Of a DNA stretch of 64,000 nt, positions 18,304 to 28,072 are shown piece after piece. The stretch lies in the NCBI GenBank assembly GCA_005524015.1, contig SULG01000008.1:1-64000 (forward strand), written 5' to 3'. The stretch comes from Candidatus Jettenia ecosi. GTDB taxonomy: Bacteria > Planctomycetota > Brocadiia > Brocadiales > Brocadiaceae. How positions within the stretch are numbered: position 1 is the stretch's first letter; each line of letters opens with the position of its first letter. The position numbers and the translations under genes are program-made. The notes under the pieces were generated by a model. It did no database searches, was not told the origin of the DNA, and was given only the letters and a program-made list of their open reading frames with translations.

Positions 18304-19521
18304 ATGTTTAAGGATGCGGATGAACAATTAGAGACTATATTGCGTGGAACTGTAGATGTTGTTACAAAAGAGGAATTCATAAAAAAACTGGCAAGGTCCG
18401 TAAAAGAGAATAAGCCACTTCGCATAAAATTAGGACTGGATCCAACCGCTCCTGATATTCATATCGGAAATGCCATCCCTATACATAAACTGCGTGCATT
18501 CCAGTCGCTGGGCCATACTGCTATTCTCATTATCGGGGATTATACTGCAACAGTAGGTGATCCTTCGGGGGTTAATAAAACACGTCCCATGATTACCTAT
18601 GAAAAAGTTTTAGAAAATGCAAAAACATATCTTACACAGGCCAGTAAGATACTTGATTTGAATAAGACAGAAGTGGTGTATAACAGTCAATGGTTCAAGA
18701 AAATGACCTTTCATGATGTTATTCAGCTTACGTCAAAAATGACTGTAGCCCGAATGATGGAACGGGATGATTTTACAAAACGTTATCATGCGGGTATTCC
18801 CATTAGTGTGCATGAGTTCATCTATCCTCTTATGCAGGGGTATGATTCCGTAATGGTAAAAAGCGATGTAGAACTGGGAGGAACGGATCAGTTATTTAGC
18901 TTGCTTGTGGGAAGGGATCTGCAAAAGGATGCAGGCATGGAACCGCAGATTGCATTGACTACAGCCCTCCTGGAAGGAATCGATGGAAATAAGAAAATGA
19001 GCAAGAGCCTGGGGAATTATATCGGTATAACCGAATCGCCTCAAGAGATATTTGGTAAGGCGATGTCTATTCAGGACGACTTGATGGGTAAGTATTTTGA
19101 ACTTGCGACAGACTTGAGTACGGATGAAATTAAACAATTGCTTGATCCCATTCGCACTCACCCGCGTACTGCAAAGGTGACTTTAGCCAGGGCTATTGTT
19201 CGGCGTTACCATGGTGATAAGGAAGCAGAAGCATCCGCTGCAGAGTTTGACCGTATTTTTAAGGAACATGCGCTTCCGGATAAAATTCCCGATATCATGC
19301 TATCCCCTGAAGAGTTAAAGGACAGCAAGATATGGATTGCTCAGCTTATTGTCCTCTGTGGTTTTGCAACTACGAACAGCGAGGCACGCCGATTGATACA
19401 ACAAGGTGGTGTAAGTGTTGATAGTGAGATTATTGATTGTCCCACCCTGAATGTTGAGATAAAATCTGGTATGATCCTTAAGGTAGGAAAGCGCAGATTT
19501 GCACGTATAGTATTACTGTAA
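18304..19521 (+). CDS. tyrS: Tyrosyl-tRNA synthetase
   Basis: This 405-residue class I aminoacyl-tRNA synthetase charges tRNA-Tyr. The HIGH-type motif is HIGN (in TAPDIHIGNAIP) and the KMSKS loop is [12 protein letters not shown]-terminal S4 RNA-binding domain follows (IVLCGFATTNSEARRLIQQGGV). This is the shorter TyrRS-2 class with PDIHIGN. The start is the ATG at 18304, which has TTGGAGG at good distance; the earlier start at 18268 has none. Confidence 0.95.
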   Translation: MFKDADEQLETILRGTVDVVTKEEFIKKLARSVKENKPLRIKLGLDPTAPDIHIGNAIPIHKLRAFQSLGHTAILIIGDYTATVGDPSGVNKTRPMITYEKVLENAKTYLTQASKILDLNKTEVVYNSQWFKKMTFHDVIQLTSKMTVARMMERDDFTKRYHAGIPISVHEFIYPLMQGYDSVMVKSDVELGGTDQLFSLLVGRDLQKDAGMEPQIALTTALLEGIDGNKKMSKSLGNYIGITESPQEIFGKAMSIQDDLMGKYFELATDLSTDEIKQLLDPIRTHPRTAKVTLARAIVRRYHGDKEAEASAAEFDRIFKEHALPDKIPDIMLSPEELKDSKIWIAQLIVLCGFATTNSEARRLIQQGGVSVDSEIIDCPTLNVEIKSGMILKVGKRRFARIVLL

Positions 19522-19551
19522 ATACTCACCATTGCTTATCCCTGTTTTATT

Positions 19552-19671
19552 TGTCATTCCCGAATGCTTCCCCGTTCCCCATTTCCATGAGGACAAGTTT
19601 ATCGGGAATCCAGTATCTTTCCTGTTTTCTACCCTATGCTGGATTCCCGATACAGACATTCGGGAATGACA
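19552..19671. repeat. Inverted-repeat element with TGTCATTCCCGAATG ends
   Basis: The outer ends TGTCATTCCCGAATG (19552-19566) and CATTCGGGAATGACA (19657-19671) are perfect inverted copies. Inner arms TATCGGGAATCCAG (19600-19613) and CTGGATTCCCGATA (19639-19652) are also perfect. The left arm carries an extra segment of about 33 bases between outer and inner parts. This looks like a non-coding mobile or folding repeat. Confidence 0.85.
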
Positions 19672-19723
19672 GGAAGAACCACCGTTGTCAGATACTATTG
19701 AAATAATAGCAAGGTTTTATCAG

Positions 19724-19823
19724 TTGAGACATAGTATGTATAAGGAGAGAATTTTTCATGCTCTGTAAGCTGGTTACTGGGGTGGCGCTGACAAACTTTG
19801 TTTGTCAGTGTTTTGTAATCCAT
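19724..19823. repeat. Interspersed repeat, copy B
   Basis: Second copy of the sequence at 1171-1276. The end GGTGGCGCTGACAAACTTTG ... TAATCCAT is identical and the start (GAGACATAGTATGTATAA) is slightly diverged. It contains the same 9-bp stem with 3-base loop. Confidence 0.8.
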
Positions 19824-19954
19824 CTGATATTCAAGAGGTTTTCTTGAGGAGAGGTAAAATTTGATTGATTTTTGAGGAGGATACAGTAATCTACCTGGTA
19901 AAAACCTTCAGAAAAGACAGAAGAAAGGCTGGTCAAGAGAAAGTGAACAATCAC

Positions 19955-19988
19955 TATTGTAGTGGCAAGGCGTGCCTTGCCACTACAA
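19955..19988. repeat. Perfect 16-bp palindrome with 2-base loop
   Basis: TTGTAGTGGCAAGGC (19956-19970) is followed after GT by its exact complement GCCTTGCCACTACAA (19973-19987), with one more pair outside. It has no following T-run, so it is a palindromic repeat rather than a typical terminator. Confidence 0.85.
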
Positions 19989-20014
19989 TTCCGATACATA
20001 TAAAATTTGCTATA

Positions 20015-20140
20015 CCTGACATTTGAGAGGTTTTTGTACGTTTTGTAATTTCAAGGACTTAAGAAACGGATGTTTTTATTGCTCAGTTAATGAAATCCTG
20101 AAATAACAATAGCTGAGCAATTGGACCTCTTGAATGTCAG
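20015..20140. repeat. Nested inverted-repeat element
   Basis: The outer arms CTGACATTTGAGAGGT (20015-20030) and ACCTCTTGAATGTCAG (20125-20140) match as inverted copies at 14 of 16 positions. The inner arms ATTGCTCAG (20078-20086) and CTGAGCAAT (20113-20121) are perfect. A direct relative of the outer arm, CTGATATTCAAGAGGT, lies at 19824-19839. This fits a small non-autonomous element. Confidence 0.7.
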
Positions 20141-20280
20141 ATCCATATCCATGTTTGTCCGTGCCACCCGGTCTGGAGTTATCTAAAAACCTCACTGTTA
20201 GTATTTAGAATCATTTGAAGATAGAGAGAGGTTTTCATACAGGAATAGGCTTTGGGATAGCTTTTAGGAAAATGGCTGGC

Positions 20281-21318
20281 CTATAACAATCCCGTCTTTT
20301 CATCAAATCCGCACATTATGTTCATATTTTGCACTGCCTGACCGGAAGCGCCTTTGATGAGGTTATCAATAGTAGAAAGGATAATAATGCGGTTCTCAGT
20401 AACCTTTGTGGCAATATCGCAAAAATTTGTGTAGATTACGTCTTTTGTCTTAGGTATTTCACTGCCCTCTTTTAGACGGATAAAGGGCTCGTTGTTGTAA
20501 AATTCTTTGTAGAGTTTACGGACCTCTTCGTCACTAAGGATTATATTGGTCTCTCTTAGCTTATGTTTTGGCTTGGCATAGATCGTACACAAGATTCCAC
20601 GGTTCATGGGAATGAGGTGTGGAACAAATTGGATAGATATTTTTTGACCTGTTTTAAGAGAGAGAATATGTTCAATTTCCGGACCATGGCGGTGGCCTCC
20701 TATGCTGTAAGCCTCAATATTCTCATTGCACTCACAGTAATGGGTATCCTCTCTTGGCTCACGTCCGCGCCCTGATACGCCCGATTTTGCATCCACGATA
20801 ATATCGCCTGAACAGATAAGTCCTTTTGCAAGTAAGGGGGCTAATGCTAATATCGTTGAGGTAGTGTAACAGCCCGGGTTTCCTACGAGATTCGTCTTTT
20901 TAATTTCATCCCTGAAAAGTTCCGGAAGTCCATATACGGCTGTCTCTATGCCTTTATCATCGGTATGCTGCGCCTTGTACCATGTTTCGTAAAGTGATTT
21001 ATCGCGGAAACGGTAATCGGCGCTAAGATCTATAACCTTGATTCCTTGTTTCGTAAAGAGCGGGACGTACTGCATAGAAATGGTTGGTGGCAAGGTGATA
21101 AAAGCCAGGTCAAGAGTATCAGGGACTTCTTTCTGCTCAATAGTCTCGCACGGTAAATCAAGCATTGACTTCAATGATGGGAAGATATCTGATATCTTAG
21201 GCCGGTCCGTTCTGCGTACACCGAGATAGGTAATCTTTACTTCCGGATGGCGCAGGAGAATTTTTATGAGTTCAAGGCTGGTATAAGCTGTGGCGCCGAT
21301 TATCCCTATGTTTATCAT
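20281..21318 (-). CDS. argC: N-acetyl-gamma-glutamyl-phosphate reductase
   Basis: This 345-residue NADPH enzyme performs the third step of arginine biosynthesis, reducing N-acetylglutamyl phosphate to the semialdehyde. The N-terminal nucleotide-binding motif GIIGATAYTSLEL and the catalytic Cys in VGNPGCYTT are clear, as are the conserved KSGVSGRGR and HRHGPEIEH blocks. It starts 25 bases after the stop of lon and is probably read from the same transcript. No other arg genes are in the window. Confidence 0.95.
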   Translation of the reverse strand: MINIGIIGATAYTSLELIKILLRHPEVKITYLGVRRTDRPKISDIFPSLKSMLDLPCETIEQKEVPDTLDLAFITLPPTISMQYVPLFTKQGIKVIDLSADYRFRDKSLYETWYKAQHTDDKGIETAVYGLPELFRDEIKKTNLVGNPGCYTTSTILALAPLLAKGLICSGDIIVDAKSGVSGRGREPREDTHYCECNENIEAYSIGGHRHGPEIEHILSLKTGQKISIQFVPHLIPMNRGILCTIYAKPKHKLRETNIILSDEEVRKLYKEFYNNEPFIRLKEGSEIPKTKDVIYTNFCDIATKVTENRIIILSTIDNLIKGASGQAVQNMNIMCGFDEKTGLL

Positions 21319-21343
21319 GTATTAAGCGTAATCCCGGATATGG

Positions 21344-23758
21344 TTAAATTTTTGCAGGTTCCCTTGTTCCAAAGACGATAGGCAACATCTCGTCAACCTT
21401 TTCTACAAATATGAAATTTATTTCTTTCCTGGCCTGTTCAGGCACGTCTACGAGATCTTTTTCATTCAGTTTTGGTAAGATAACGGTGGTAATTCCCGCC
21501 CGTTTTGCTGCCAGGACCTTTTCTTTAATGCCGCCAACCGGCAGTATGTTTCCACGAAGGGTAATCTCGCCTGTCATAGCCACGTAAGGGACAATGGGTG
21601 TTTCTTTCAATAATGAGATAAGCGCCATGGCTATTGTCACGCCGGCAGAAGGACCGTCCTTAGGGATTGCTCCGGCGGGGACATGAACATGAAAATCATA
21701 TTTGGTAAAATCACTAAGGGTGATTCCTAATTTGTTTGCTCTTGCCCTGATATAGCTCATTGCAGCTTGAGCTGATTCCTTCATAATATTGCCAAGATGG
21801 CCTGTTAAGGTAAGTTTTCCGGCGCCTGGCATGTTTGTCGCCTCAATAAAAAGAATATCACCGCCACTCTGTGTCCAGGCAAGGCCTGTAGCTACACCTG
21901 CTTCGGTAGTCCGTTCGGCAACCTCTGAAAAGAATTTGATAGGTCCCAAAAAATTGTATAACTGATCCGCCGATACATGAACGGATTTTTTTTCATCGGA
22001 GGCAATAGCTTTTGCAGCTTTTCTACAAAGGGTTGCAATCTCGCGTTCCAGATTACGAATTCCTGCCTCGCGTGTGTAATCGGTGATAACGGATCTGATC
22101 GCATCATCATCGATGGTTATCTGGTCTTTTGTAAGACCGTGCGCCTTGAGCTGCTTAGGGATACTAAATTGCTTAACAATAAATATTTTTTCCTCCGCAG
22201 TGTATCCGGGAAGTTCCAGCACCTCCATGCGGTCTTTCAATGCAGGAGGTACGGGATCCAAAATATTTGCTGTTGTAATAAACATTACCTTTGAGAGATC
22301 GAATGGTATGTCCAGATAATGATCAGAGAACGAATGATTTTGTTCCGGATCCAGAACTTCCAGCAGCGCTGCTGAAGGGTCGCCCCTGAAATCGGCGCCT
22401 AGTTTATCAATTTCATCAAGCATAAATAGAGGATTATTCGTTCCTGCTTTTCGCAATCCCTGGATAATACGTCCTGGTAATGCGCCGATGTAGGTGCGTC
22501 TGTGGCCTCTGATCTCAGCCTCATCTCGTACTCCTCCCAATGACATGCGGACAAATTTTCTGCCCAGAGCGCGCGCAATTGACATCCCCAATGAGGTTTT
22601 TCCTGTACCTGGCGGTCCGACAAAACATAAAATAGGCCCTTTCATATCTTGTTTTAATTTTCTTACTGCCAGATATTCCAAAATTCTCTCTTTAACCTTA
22701 TCGAGGTCGTAATGATCTTCGTTGAGTATTTTATGTGCTCCTTGAATATCAAGGTTATCGATTGTGCTTACAGACCAGGGAAGGTCGACCAGCAGGTCGA
22801 GATACGTTCTGGCGACGGTATATTCTGCAGAGGCAGAAGGTATTTTCGAAAGCCGGTTCAACTCCTGTTCAACCTCTTTTTTTGCTTCAGGGGGCATTTT
22901 AGCCTCTTCGATCTTCTTTTTTAACTCCTTAATCTCAACGGTGCGCTCATCTCCCTCGCCTAATTCTTCCTGAATTGCCTTCAATTGCTGTCTCAGGTAA
23001 TATTCTCTTTGTCCCTTCTCCATTTCGTTTTTTACCTGTGATTGTATCTTTGTTGCCATTTCCATAACTTCCATCTCTTTGGTAAGAAAGGCAGTTATCT
23101 TCTGTAACCGGTCCTTAACATTCGTTGTCTCGAGCACCTGTTGTTTTTCGGCTATACTGAGATTCAAATGGGATGCAATCATGTCAGCCAAACGACCCGG
23201 ACTATCAATATTGACGATTGCTATTTTGAGCTCTTCCGGTAAAGTCGGTACCATATTTACCATACGGATGAATTGATCGCTGGCGTTTCTAAATAAGGCA
23301 TCCATCTCCTTGTCAGACTCAACAGTATCTTCCAGAATAGTTACCGTAGCCTTAAAATAAGGTTCTATTTGCGTATATTTATCAATCTTAACCCTTTTAA
23401 TGCCTTGTACCAGCATTTTTGCGGAATTATCCGGCATACGGAGCATTTGGAGTACTACTGCTGCTGTAGCATATTCGTATAGGTCTGACTGTTTTACAAC
23501 CTTAATATCTTTTTCCTTTTGAGCTACAAGCGCCAGAAACCGGTGACCGGCCAGGACATGATTCAGAAGTGTGAGATCTCTTTCGGTAAAGATATTAATG
23601 GCAGCTACCATGCCAGGGAAAAGTACGGTATCTTTGATGGGCAGAATATGGAGTTCATCCGGTATTTTTAATCTATCTGTTCTGTCATTTACTATGTCAG
23701 ATTCTGGGATTGGTGGGTTCATAACCTCCGGGGGACCTTTATCTTCTTTATTTGACAT
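21344..23758 (-). CDS. lon: ATP-dependent protease Lon
   Basis: This 804-residue cytoplasmic AAA+ protease degrades damaged and regulatory proteins. It has the N-terminal LON substrate domain (LPIKDTVLFPGM), Walker A GPPGTGKTSLG, the Walker B region LFMLDEIDKLG, and the C-terminal serine-lysine peptidase domain with catalytic Ser in PKDGPSAGVT and Lys in GGIKEKVLAAKRAG. Length is normal. It is flanked by hsp20 (23-base gap) and argC (25-base gap), giving an hsp20-lon-argC unit next to groEL, a proteostasis cluster. Confidence 0.97.
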   Translation of the reverse strand: MSNKEDKGPPEVMNPPIPESDIVNDRTDRLKIPDELHILPIKDTVLFPGMVAAINIFTERDLTLLNHVLAGHRFLALVAQKEKDIKVVKQSDLYEYATAAVVLQMLRMPDNSAKMLVQGIKRVKIDKYTQIEPYFKATVTILEDTVESDKEMDALFRNASDQFIRMVNMVPTLPEELKIAIVNIDSPGRLADMIASHLNLSIAEKQQVLETTNVKDRLQKITAFLTKEMEVMEMATKIQSQVKNEMEKGQREYYLRQQLKAIQEELGEGDERTVEIKELKKKIEEAKMPPEAKKEVEQELNRLSKIPSASAEYTVARTYLDLLVDLPWSVSTIDNLDIQGAHKILNEDHYDLDKVKERILEYLAVRKLKQDMKGPILCFVGPPGTGKTSLGMSIARALGRKFVRMSLGGVRDEAEIRGHRRTYIGALPGRIIQGLRKAGTNNPLFMLDEIDKLGADFRGDPSAALLEVLDPEQNHSFSDHYLDIPFDLSKVMFITTANILDPVPPALKDRMEVLELPGYTAEEKIFIVKQFSIPKQLKAHGLTKDQITIDDDAIRSVITDYTREAGIRNLEREIATLCRKAAKAIASDEKKSVHVSADQLYNFLGPIKFFSEVAERTTEAGVATGLAWTQSGGDILFIEATNMPGAGKLTLTGHLGNIMKESAQAAMSYIRARANKLGITLSDFTKYDFHVHVPAGAIPKDGPSAGVTIAMALISLLKETPIVPYVAMTGEITLRGNILPVGGIKEKVLAAKRAGITTVILPKLNEKDLVDVPEQARKEINFIFVEKVDEMLPIVFGTREPAKI

Positions 23759-23781
23759 ACAATCTCACACAGTCTTATAAG

Positions 23782-24237
23782 TTATTTTTGAAAATTAATT
23801 TTTATTAAAAGTGTTTTAGATAATTGTTGTTGCGCCTTGGGTAAAACCACCTCCAGGAACCCATCCTTATACACGGCTTGAATAGTATCGGTATTGACGG
23901 GTTTCGGAATAAATATACTTCTTTCAAAGTATCCGTAACGAATTTCTACCTGATAAAAGCAGGTCTTTTGGTGTGGAGAACTATCAGTTCTAAATCCACT
24001 GATAGTGAGAATTTCATTAGAAAAGGCAAGTTGAATATCCTCTGGTTTCGTCCCTGATAGAGACATCTTTACTATTATTTCATCCGGAGTCTCATATACA
24101 TCGGTAGGAGGTTGCCATGGAGCTGAGGAACCACCCTGAAAATCTTTACTAAAGGCAAAAAGGTTTTTAAAAAGATGTTCTAATTTATTCTGTTTTGCAT
24201 CGGTTTGATATTTAATAATATGATAATCTATTGACAT
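23782..24237 (-). CDS. Hsp20/alpha-crystallin small heat-shock protein
   Basis: This 151-residue ATP-independent holdase binds unfolding proteins. The alpha-crystallin domain runs from about residue 43 (DVYETPDEIIVKMSLSGTKPEDIQL) to the end, with the conserved G-x-L type strand DGFLEVVLPK. The C-terminal I-x-I motif appears as LLIKINF. GGAGG lies rather far (15 bases) before the ATG. A short inverted pair (ATTGCTA/TAGCAAT) lies upstream near 24268-24296, but no CIRCE operator is seen. Confidence 0.88.
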   Translation of the reverse strand: MSIDYHIIKYQTDAKQNKLEHLFKNLFAFSKDFQGGSSAPWQPPTDVYETPDEIIVKMSLSGTKPEDIQLAFSNEILTISGFRTDSSPHQKTCFYQVEIRYGYFERSIFIPKPVNTDTIQAVYKDGFLEVVLPKAQQQLSKTLLIKINFQK

Positions 24238-24365
24238 GTTCAGTTTTTATCAACCTCCCTACATGAAATTGCTAAAACTAAATTTTACTATAGCAATTTA
24301 TTCTTTCGAGTGCAAGGTGTTTAACGAATAGATTCTTAAAATTACGGGGTATGTTGGGGGATTAT

Positions 24366-24407
24366 AACCAAAAGACCCCGCATATACGAGGGGTCTTTTG
24401 GTTTTTT
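24366..24407. terminator. Strong hairpin between groEL1 and hsp20
   Basis: A perfect 14-bp stem, AACCAAAAGACCCC / GGGGTCTTTTGGTT, with a 10-base loop. A four-T extension follows on the plus strand. On the minus strand, where groEL1 ends 27 bases earlier, the stem is followed by ATAAT. Placement suggests it ends groEL1 transcripts, possibly incompletely. Confidence 0.7.
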
Positions 24408-24433
24408 GTGAGAAAGTACGGTATCCGGACTTA

Positions 24434-26071
24434 TTAATACATATCTCCATATCCACCATATCCACCGCCCGGGGGCATGGGAGGCATCTTTTTCTTTTCT
24501 GGTATTTTTCCTACGATAGCGTCTGTGGTAAGGAGTAAGGTTGATATGCTAGCAGCGTTTTGCAGCGCTGTTCTGACTACCTTTGTTGGATCAATAATAC
24601 CCTCAGCAACCATATCACAATACCGGTCTGCGCTTGCATCGAAACCCTCATTTCCTTTTGCTGTTTCTACTTTTTGGACAACGATTGCGGCGTTTACGCC
24701 TGCATTTGCAGCAATTTGCCTTAAGGGCGCCCGTAACGCTCTTTGGGTAATATCAACACCTACAGCCTCATCACCGGTGAGTTTGAGTGAATTTAAGGCA
24801 GGAATGGCCCTGAGAAGAGATACACCTCCTCCTGGAAGAATTCCCTCTTCGACTGCAGCACGGGTAGCATGAAGGGCATCTTCTACACGAGCTTTTTTTT
24901 CCTTCATTTCGCTTTCCGTTGTAGCGCCCACATTGATCTGAACAACCCCGCCAGCCAATTTCGCTAACCTTTCCTGAAGTTTCTCCCGATCATAGTCTGA
25001 TGTCGTTATTGAAATCTCCTTTTTGATTTGCTCAATACGGGCTTTTATCTTTTTGCCATCGCCCAAACCCTCGATAATAGTCGTATTTTCCTTATCAATC
25101 TCAATTTTCCTTGCACGACCAAGATCTTTAAGCTGGATAGATTCCAGATTAATACCAAGGTCTTCAAAAACTGTCTGGCCACCCGTAAGGACAGCAATAT
25201 CATCCAGCATAGCCTTGCGCTTATCTCCAAATCCAGGGGCCTTTACGGCTGCACATTTTAAAGCGCCCCGGAGTTTATTTACCACCAGAAGCGCCAACGC
25301 CTCTCCTTCTATTTCTTCTGCAATGATTAAAAGAGGTTTTCCTGCCTGTGAGATCTTTTCCAATATTGGAACCAGTGCCTTGGCGGTAGCAATCTTTTTC
25401 TCATGGATTAAGATAAAGGGATCTTCCAGCACACATCGCATAGTGTTTGGATCTGTGATGAAATAAGGTGACAGATACCCTTTATCAAATTGCATACCCT
25501 CAATCCAGTTTGCCTCAGTTTGCAAACTCTTGCCTTCTTCTACCGTTATGACTCCATCTTTTCCAACCTTTTCCATGGCATCTGCAATGATCTTCCCAAT
25601 TTCAGCATCATAATTAGAGGCAACGGTAGCCACTTGTTCAATTTCTTTCCGGCCTTTAACAGGAATACTCATTTCCTTTAATTTTTGTACTACGAGTTCG
25701 ACAGCCTTGTCAATACCGCGTTTCAGCGCCATTGCATTTGCGCCGGCTGTTACGTTCTTCAACCCTTCAACGAATATAGCTTCTGCAAGTACTGTAGCCG
25801 TAGTTGTACCGTCACCCGCAACATCACTCGTTTTCGATGCAACCGATTTTACCATTTGTGCGCCAATATTCTGCATATGGTCTTCAAGCTCGATTTCTTT
25901 TGCAACGGTGACCCCGTCTTTTGTAATGGTTGGCGAGCCAAAGCTCTTCTGAATAACTACATTACGCCCCCGTGGTCCAAGGGTAACCTTTACTGCATCT
26001 GCCAGTTGCTTTACACCAGACTTAACGGTTTCCAGTGCATCGTGGTCAAATATAATCTTTTTTGCCGACAT
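24434..26071 (-). CDS. groEL: Chaperonin GroEL, copy 1
   Basis: This 545-residue chaperonin subunit folds proteins in an ATP-driven double ring. [25 protein letters not shown] (ATP site) and [11 protein letters not shown] are canonical. The C-terminal tail is Gly/Met/Pro/Tyr-rich ([16 protein letters not shown]), a form of the usual GGM tail. No groES accompanies it; a second GroEL with groES lies 2.8 kb away. The start is taken as the ATG at 26071 (MSAKKIIFD) with GGAGG 11 bases upstream; a TTG six codons earlier overlaps that site. No CIRCE operator is visible upstream. Confidence 0.95.
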   Translation of the reverse strand: MSAKKIIFDHDALETVKSGVKQLADAVKVTLGPRGRNVVIQKSFGSPTITKDGVTVAKEIELEDHMQNIGAQMVKSVASKTSDVAGDGTTTATVLAEAIFVEGLKNVTAGANAMALKRGIDKAVELVVQKLKEMSIPVKGRKEIEQVATVASNYDAEIGKIIADAMEKVGKDGVITVEEGKSLQTEANWIEGMQFDKGYLSPYFITDPNTMRCVLEDPFILIHEKKIATAKALVPILEKISQAGKPLLIIAEEIEGEALALLVVNKLRGALKCAAVKAPGFGDKRKAMLDDIAVLTGGQTVFEDLGINLESIQLKDLGRARKIEIDKENTTIIEGLGDGKKIKARIEQIKKEISITTSDYDREKLQERLAKLAGGVVQINVGATTESEMKEKKARVEDALHATRAAVEEGILPGGGVSLLRAIPALNSLKLTGDEAVGVDITQRALRAPLRQIAANAGVNAAIVVQKVETAKGNEGFDASADRYCDMVAEGIIDPTKVVRTALQNAASISTLLLTTDAIVGKIPEKKKMPPMPPGGGYGGYGDMY

Positions 26072-26089
26072 ATCTTTAGTATCCTCCAA

Positions 26090-26497
26090 AATTTTTCAAT
26101 ACCTCTAACGAGAACCTATTATTGTATAAATATGTTAAATTAGCAAACTAAATGCCGATAGAGTAATGTTGTAATTTGTGTTTTGTATTATCTTTACTAT
26201 GTACAGAGCTAAGTTGTTATGTATCAAAATGCAATTAAATGTGCCTATACGGTAATGAAAAAATATTGAAAGATTCCTTAATCGTTATAAACGTGTCATT
26301 TTGGCAGGGTTTTTGTTTAAATAATTATAGACAATGTGTCAATATGGCAGATACCGTTACACCTTAAGTTATTGAGATAGTGTAGTTGATAATAAGGTTA
26401 ATTCTGATAAAATATCAACAGTATGGCCGGCAAGAAGTTTGGAAAAAGATTGTAAAATTATGAACATTACGAGGAATGATGAGGAGGTGTGCAGGTT
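26090..26497. other. Divergent spacer between groEL1 and the DUF2905 gene
   Basis: About 400 AT-rich bases with no gene. It must hold the groEL1 promoter on the minus strand, which I cannot pin down, and the forward promoter listed at 26386-26413. No TTAGCACTC-type CIRCE repeat was found. Confidence 0.5.
26386..26413 (+). promoter_or_regulatory. Probable sigma-70 promoter for the DUF2905 gene
   Basis: TTGATA, a 16-base spacer and TAAAAT, about 85 bases upstream of the ATG at 26498. Confidence 0.4.
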
Positions 26498-26722
26498 ATG
26501 GGAGAATTAAGCGCATTTGGCAAAATTTTAATATTTTTTGGAATTATTATGATCATTGTGGGTGGACTCTTTCTGTTTGGCCACAAGATTCCTTTTATTG
26601 GAAGGCTTCCCGGGGATATTGCTATTCAAAAGAAAAATGTTAGTTTTTACTTTCCTGTTACAACCAGTATTATTATTAGTATAATCCTCTCTTTCATCAT
26701 GTGGTTATTAAGCAGAAGGTAA
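26498..26722 (+). CDS. DUF2905 small membrane protein
   Basis: This 74-residue protein has two membrane helices (about residues 7-24 and 50-70) separated by the diagnostic GRLPGDI-x-I-x-(R/K)KN loop (here GRLPGDIAIQKKNVSFYFP). This pattern defines DUF2905, a widespread family without known function. The ATG at 26498 has GGAGG 10 bases upstream and is preferred over the overlapping GTG at 26489. Confidence 0.85.
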   Translation: MGELSAFGKILIFFGIIMIIVGGLFLFGHKIPFIGRLPGDIAIQKKNVSFYFPVTTSIIISIILSFIMWLLSRR

Positions 26723-26777
26723 ACTGATACACTAACCCAATAGTTTTTTACTCCAGGAAAGAATTTACCGCTAAAAC

Positions 26778-27647
26778 TTATCCGGTAAATAAGTCTATTA
26801 GGGTTATACCCATTATGCCTATACTGATAATACCATTGACGGTGAAAAAGGCAGTATTAATCTTAGAGAGATTTTTTGGCTGCACAAGTGAATGTTCATA
26901 TAGGAGTAAAGCAGCTACACTGTATATGCCAATGGTATACATAATTCCCAAATCTGTATAACAGGGTAGTATGAGCAGAACGATCACCATGAAAAGATGT
27001 AATGCGCCGGAGAGTATTAATGCCCTTTTGAGTCCAAGTTTTTTGGGAATGGAATACAGGTTTAATTTTATATCATGTTCCAGATCCTGACATGCATAAA
27101 TAATATCAAATCCTGCTGTCCATAAGACTACGGCAAGCGCCAACAAAAAGGGCGTGATGGCCAATGTCCCCTGCACCCCAATCCATGCGCCGATAGGTGA
27201 AAGCGCCAATGCAAAACCGAGTACGAAGTGAGATAAATGAGTAAACCGCTTTGTATATGAGTATCCAAAGATTACCATGATAGCTAACGGAGACATATAA
27301 AAAGCTAAAGAATTGAGTAACCATGCAAAAGTAATAAAAAGTGCCATGCAGAGAATGGTAAAGATCCATACATTTTTTCGGCCGATTTTGTTTTGTAGTG
27401 TGACGCGATAAGCTGTACGTGGATTATGGACATCATACCTGGTATCGATTAACCGGTTGAAAGACATAGCGGCGCTCCGCGCTGTTATTAGCGCTGCTAA
27501 GATTAGCAAGAGTTGCTTACTATCGGGCATACCTCCTGCGGCAAGAAATGCGCTCATTACCGCAAAAGGTAATGAGAATATAGTATGCGAGAATTTAATT
27601 AAGTCGAATAGAGAACGCGTCTTTTTTACTACCTGTGAAATACCCAT
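26778..27647 (-). CDS. UbiA-family prenyltransferase, probably for menaquinone (MqnP-like)
   Basis: This 289-residue integral membrane enzyme transfers a polyprenyl chain onto an aromatic ring. The two Asp motifs are seen as NRLIDTRYDVHNPRT and DIIYACQDLEHDI. About eight hydrophobic helices follow the N-terminal FDLIKFSHTIFSLPFA, a pattern common to UbiA and to MqnP of the futalosine menaquinone route. Menaquinone synthesis is inferred from the absence of other ubi genes and the presumed lineage. The ATG at 27647 is preferred over a TTG nine codons upstream. Confidence 0.8.
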   Translation of the reverse strand: MGISQVVKKTRSLFDLIKFSHTIFSLPFAVMSAFLAAGGMPDSKQLLLILAALITARSAAMSFNRLIDTRYDVHNPRTAYRVTLQNKIGRKNVWIFTILCMALFITFAWLLNSLAFYMSPLAIMVIFGYSYTKRFTHLSHFVLGFALALSPIGAWIGVQGTLAITPFLLALAVVLWTAGFDIIYACQDLEHDIKLNLYSIPKKLGLKRALILSGALHLFMVIVLLILPCYTDLGIMYTIGIYSVAALLLYEHSLVQPKNLSKINTAFFTVNGIISIGIMGITLIDLFTG

Positions 27648-28072
27648 GTTTAGTATTGTATGCCTTATTTGCAAAAATCGAACACAATCTTAATTGTCTG
27701 AAATTTTTAGAAATTATAGTACGATAAGGTTTATTAATCAAGGATGTACTTATAAAGGATATAATGATATGAGTTCCTGCCATAGTGACAGCGATAAACA
27801 GATATAATGGCGGGAAGTGCCAAAATGGCAATAATAAAAATATTGATAAACAAAATAAAAACTTATAAAATAATTTCGGATTAAGGTTTTTATTATGATT
27901 ATAAATGATTGCTTTATAAAGTACTGTGATAGTTTTCATGATAATAATTTCTATTGGTAATTATGATAATAATTCATTAATACCTGTTGCAAAAATGATA
28001 ATATTTTATGGGTATGTAATTTGCGTAACTTTTCCTAATATATTTTTTAAAAGTTAGTATAAGGATTCAAAT
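27648..28072. other. AT-rich divergent spacer
   Basis: No gene or recognised RNA is seen. It separates the minus-strand prenyltransferase gene from the plus-strand receiver gene and should contain promoters for both. The 114-codon minus-strand frame overlapping it is AT-driven and lacks a recognisable product or ribosome binding site. Confidence 0.4.

Larger units (their letters stand above)
19522..20280. other. Gene-free tract rich in inverted repeats
   Basis: No gene is supported in these 760 bases between tyrS and argC. The tract instead contains at least four distinct repeat structures, listed separately: 19552-19671, 19724-19823, 19955-19988 and 20015-20140, plus a degenerate copy of the interspersed repeat at 20198-20241. 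The small reading frames in it run across these repeats and are not coding. Confidence 0.75.
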
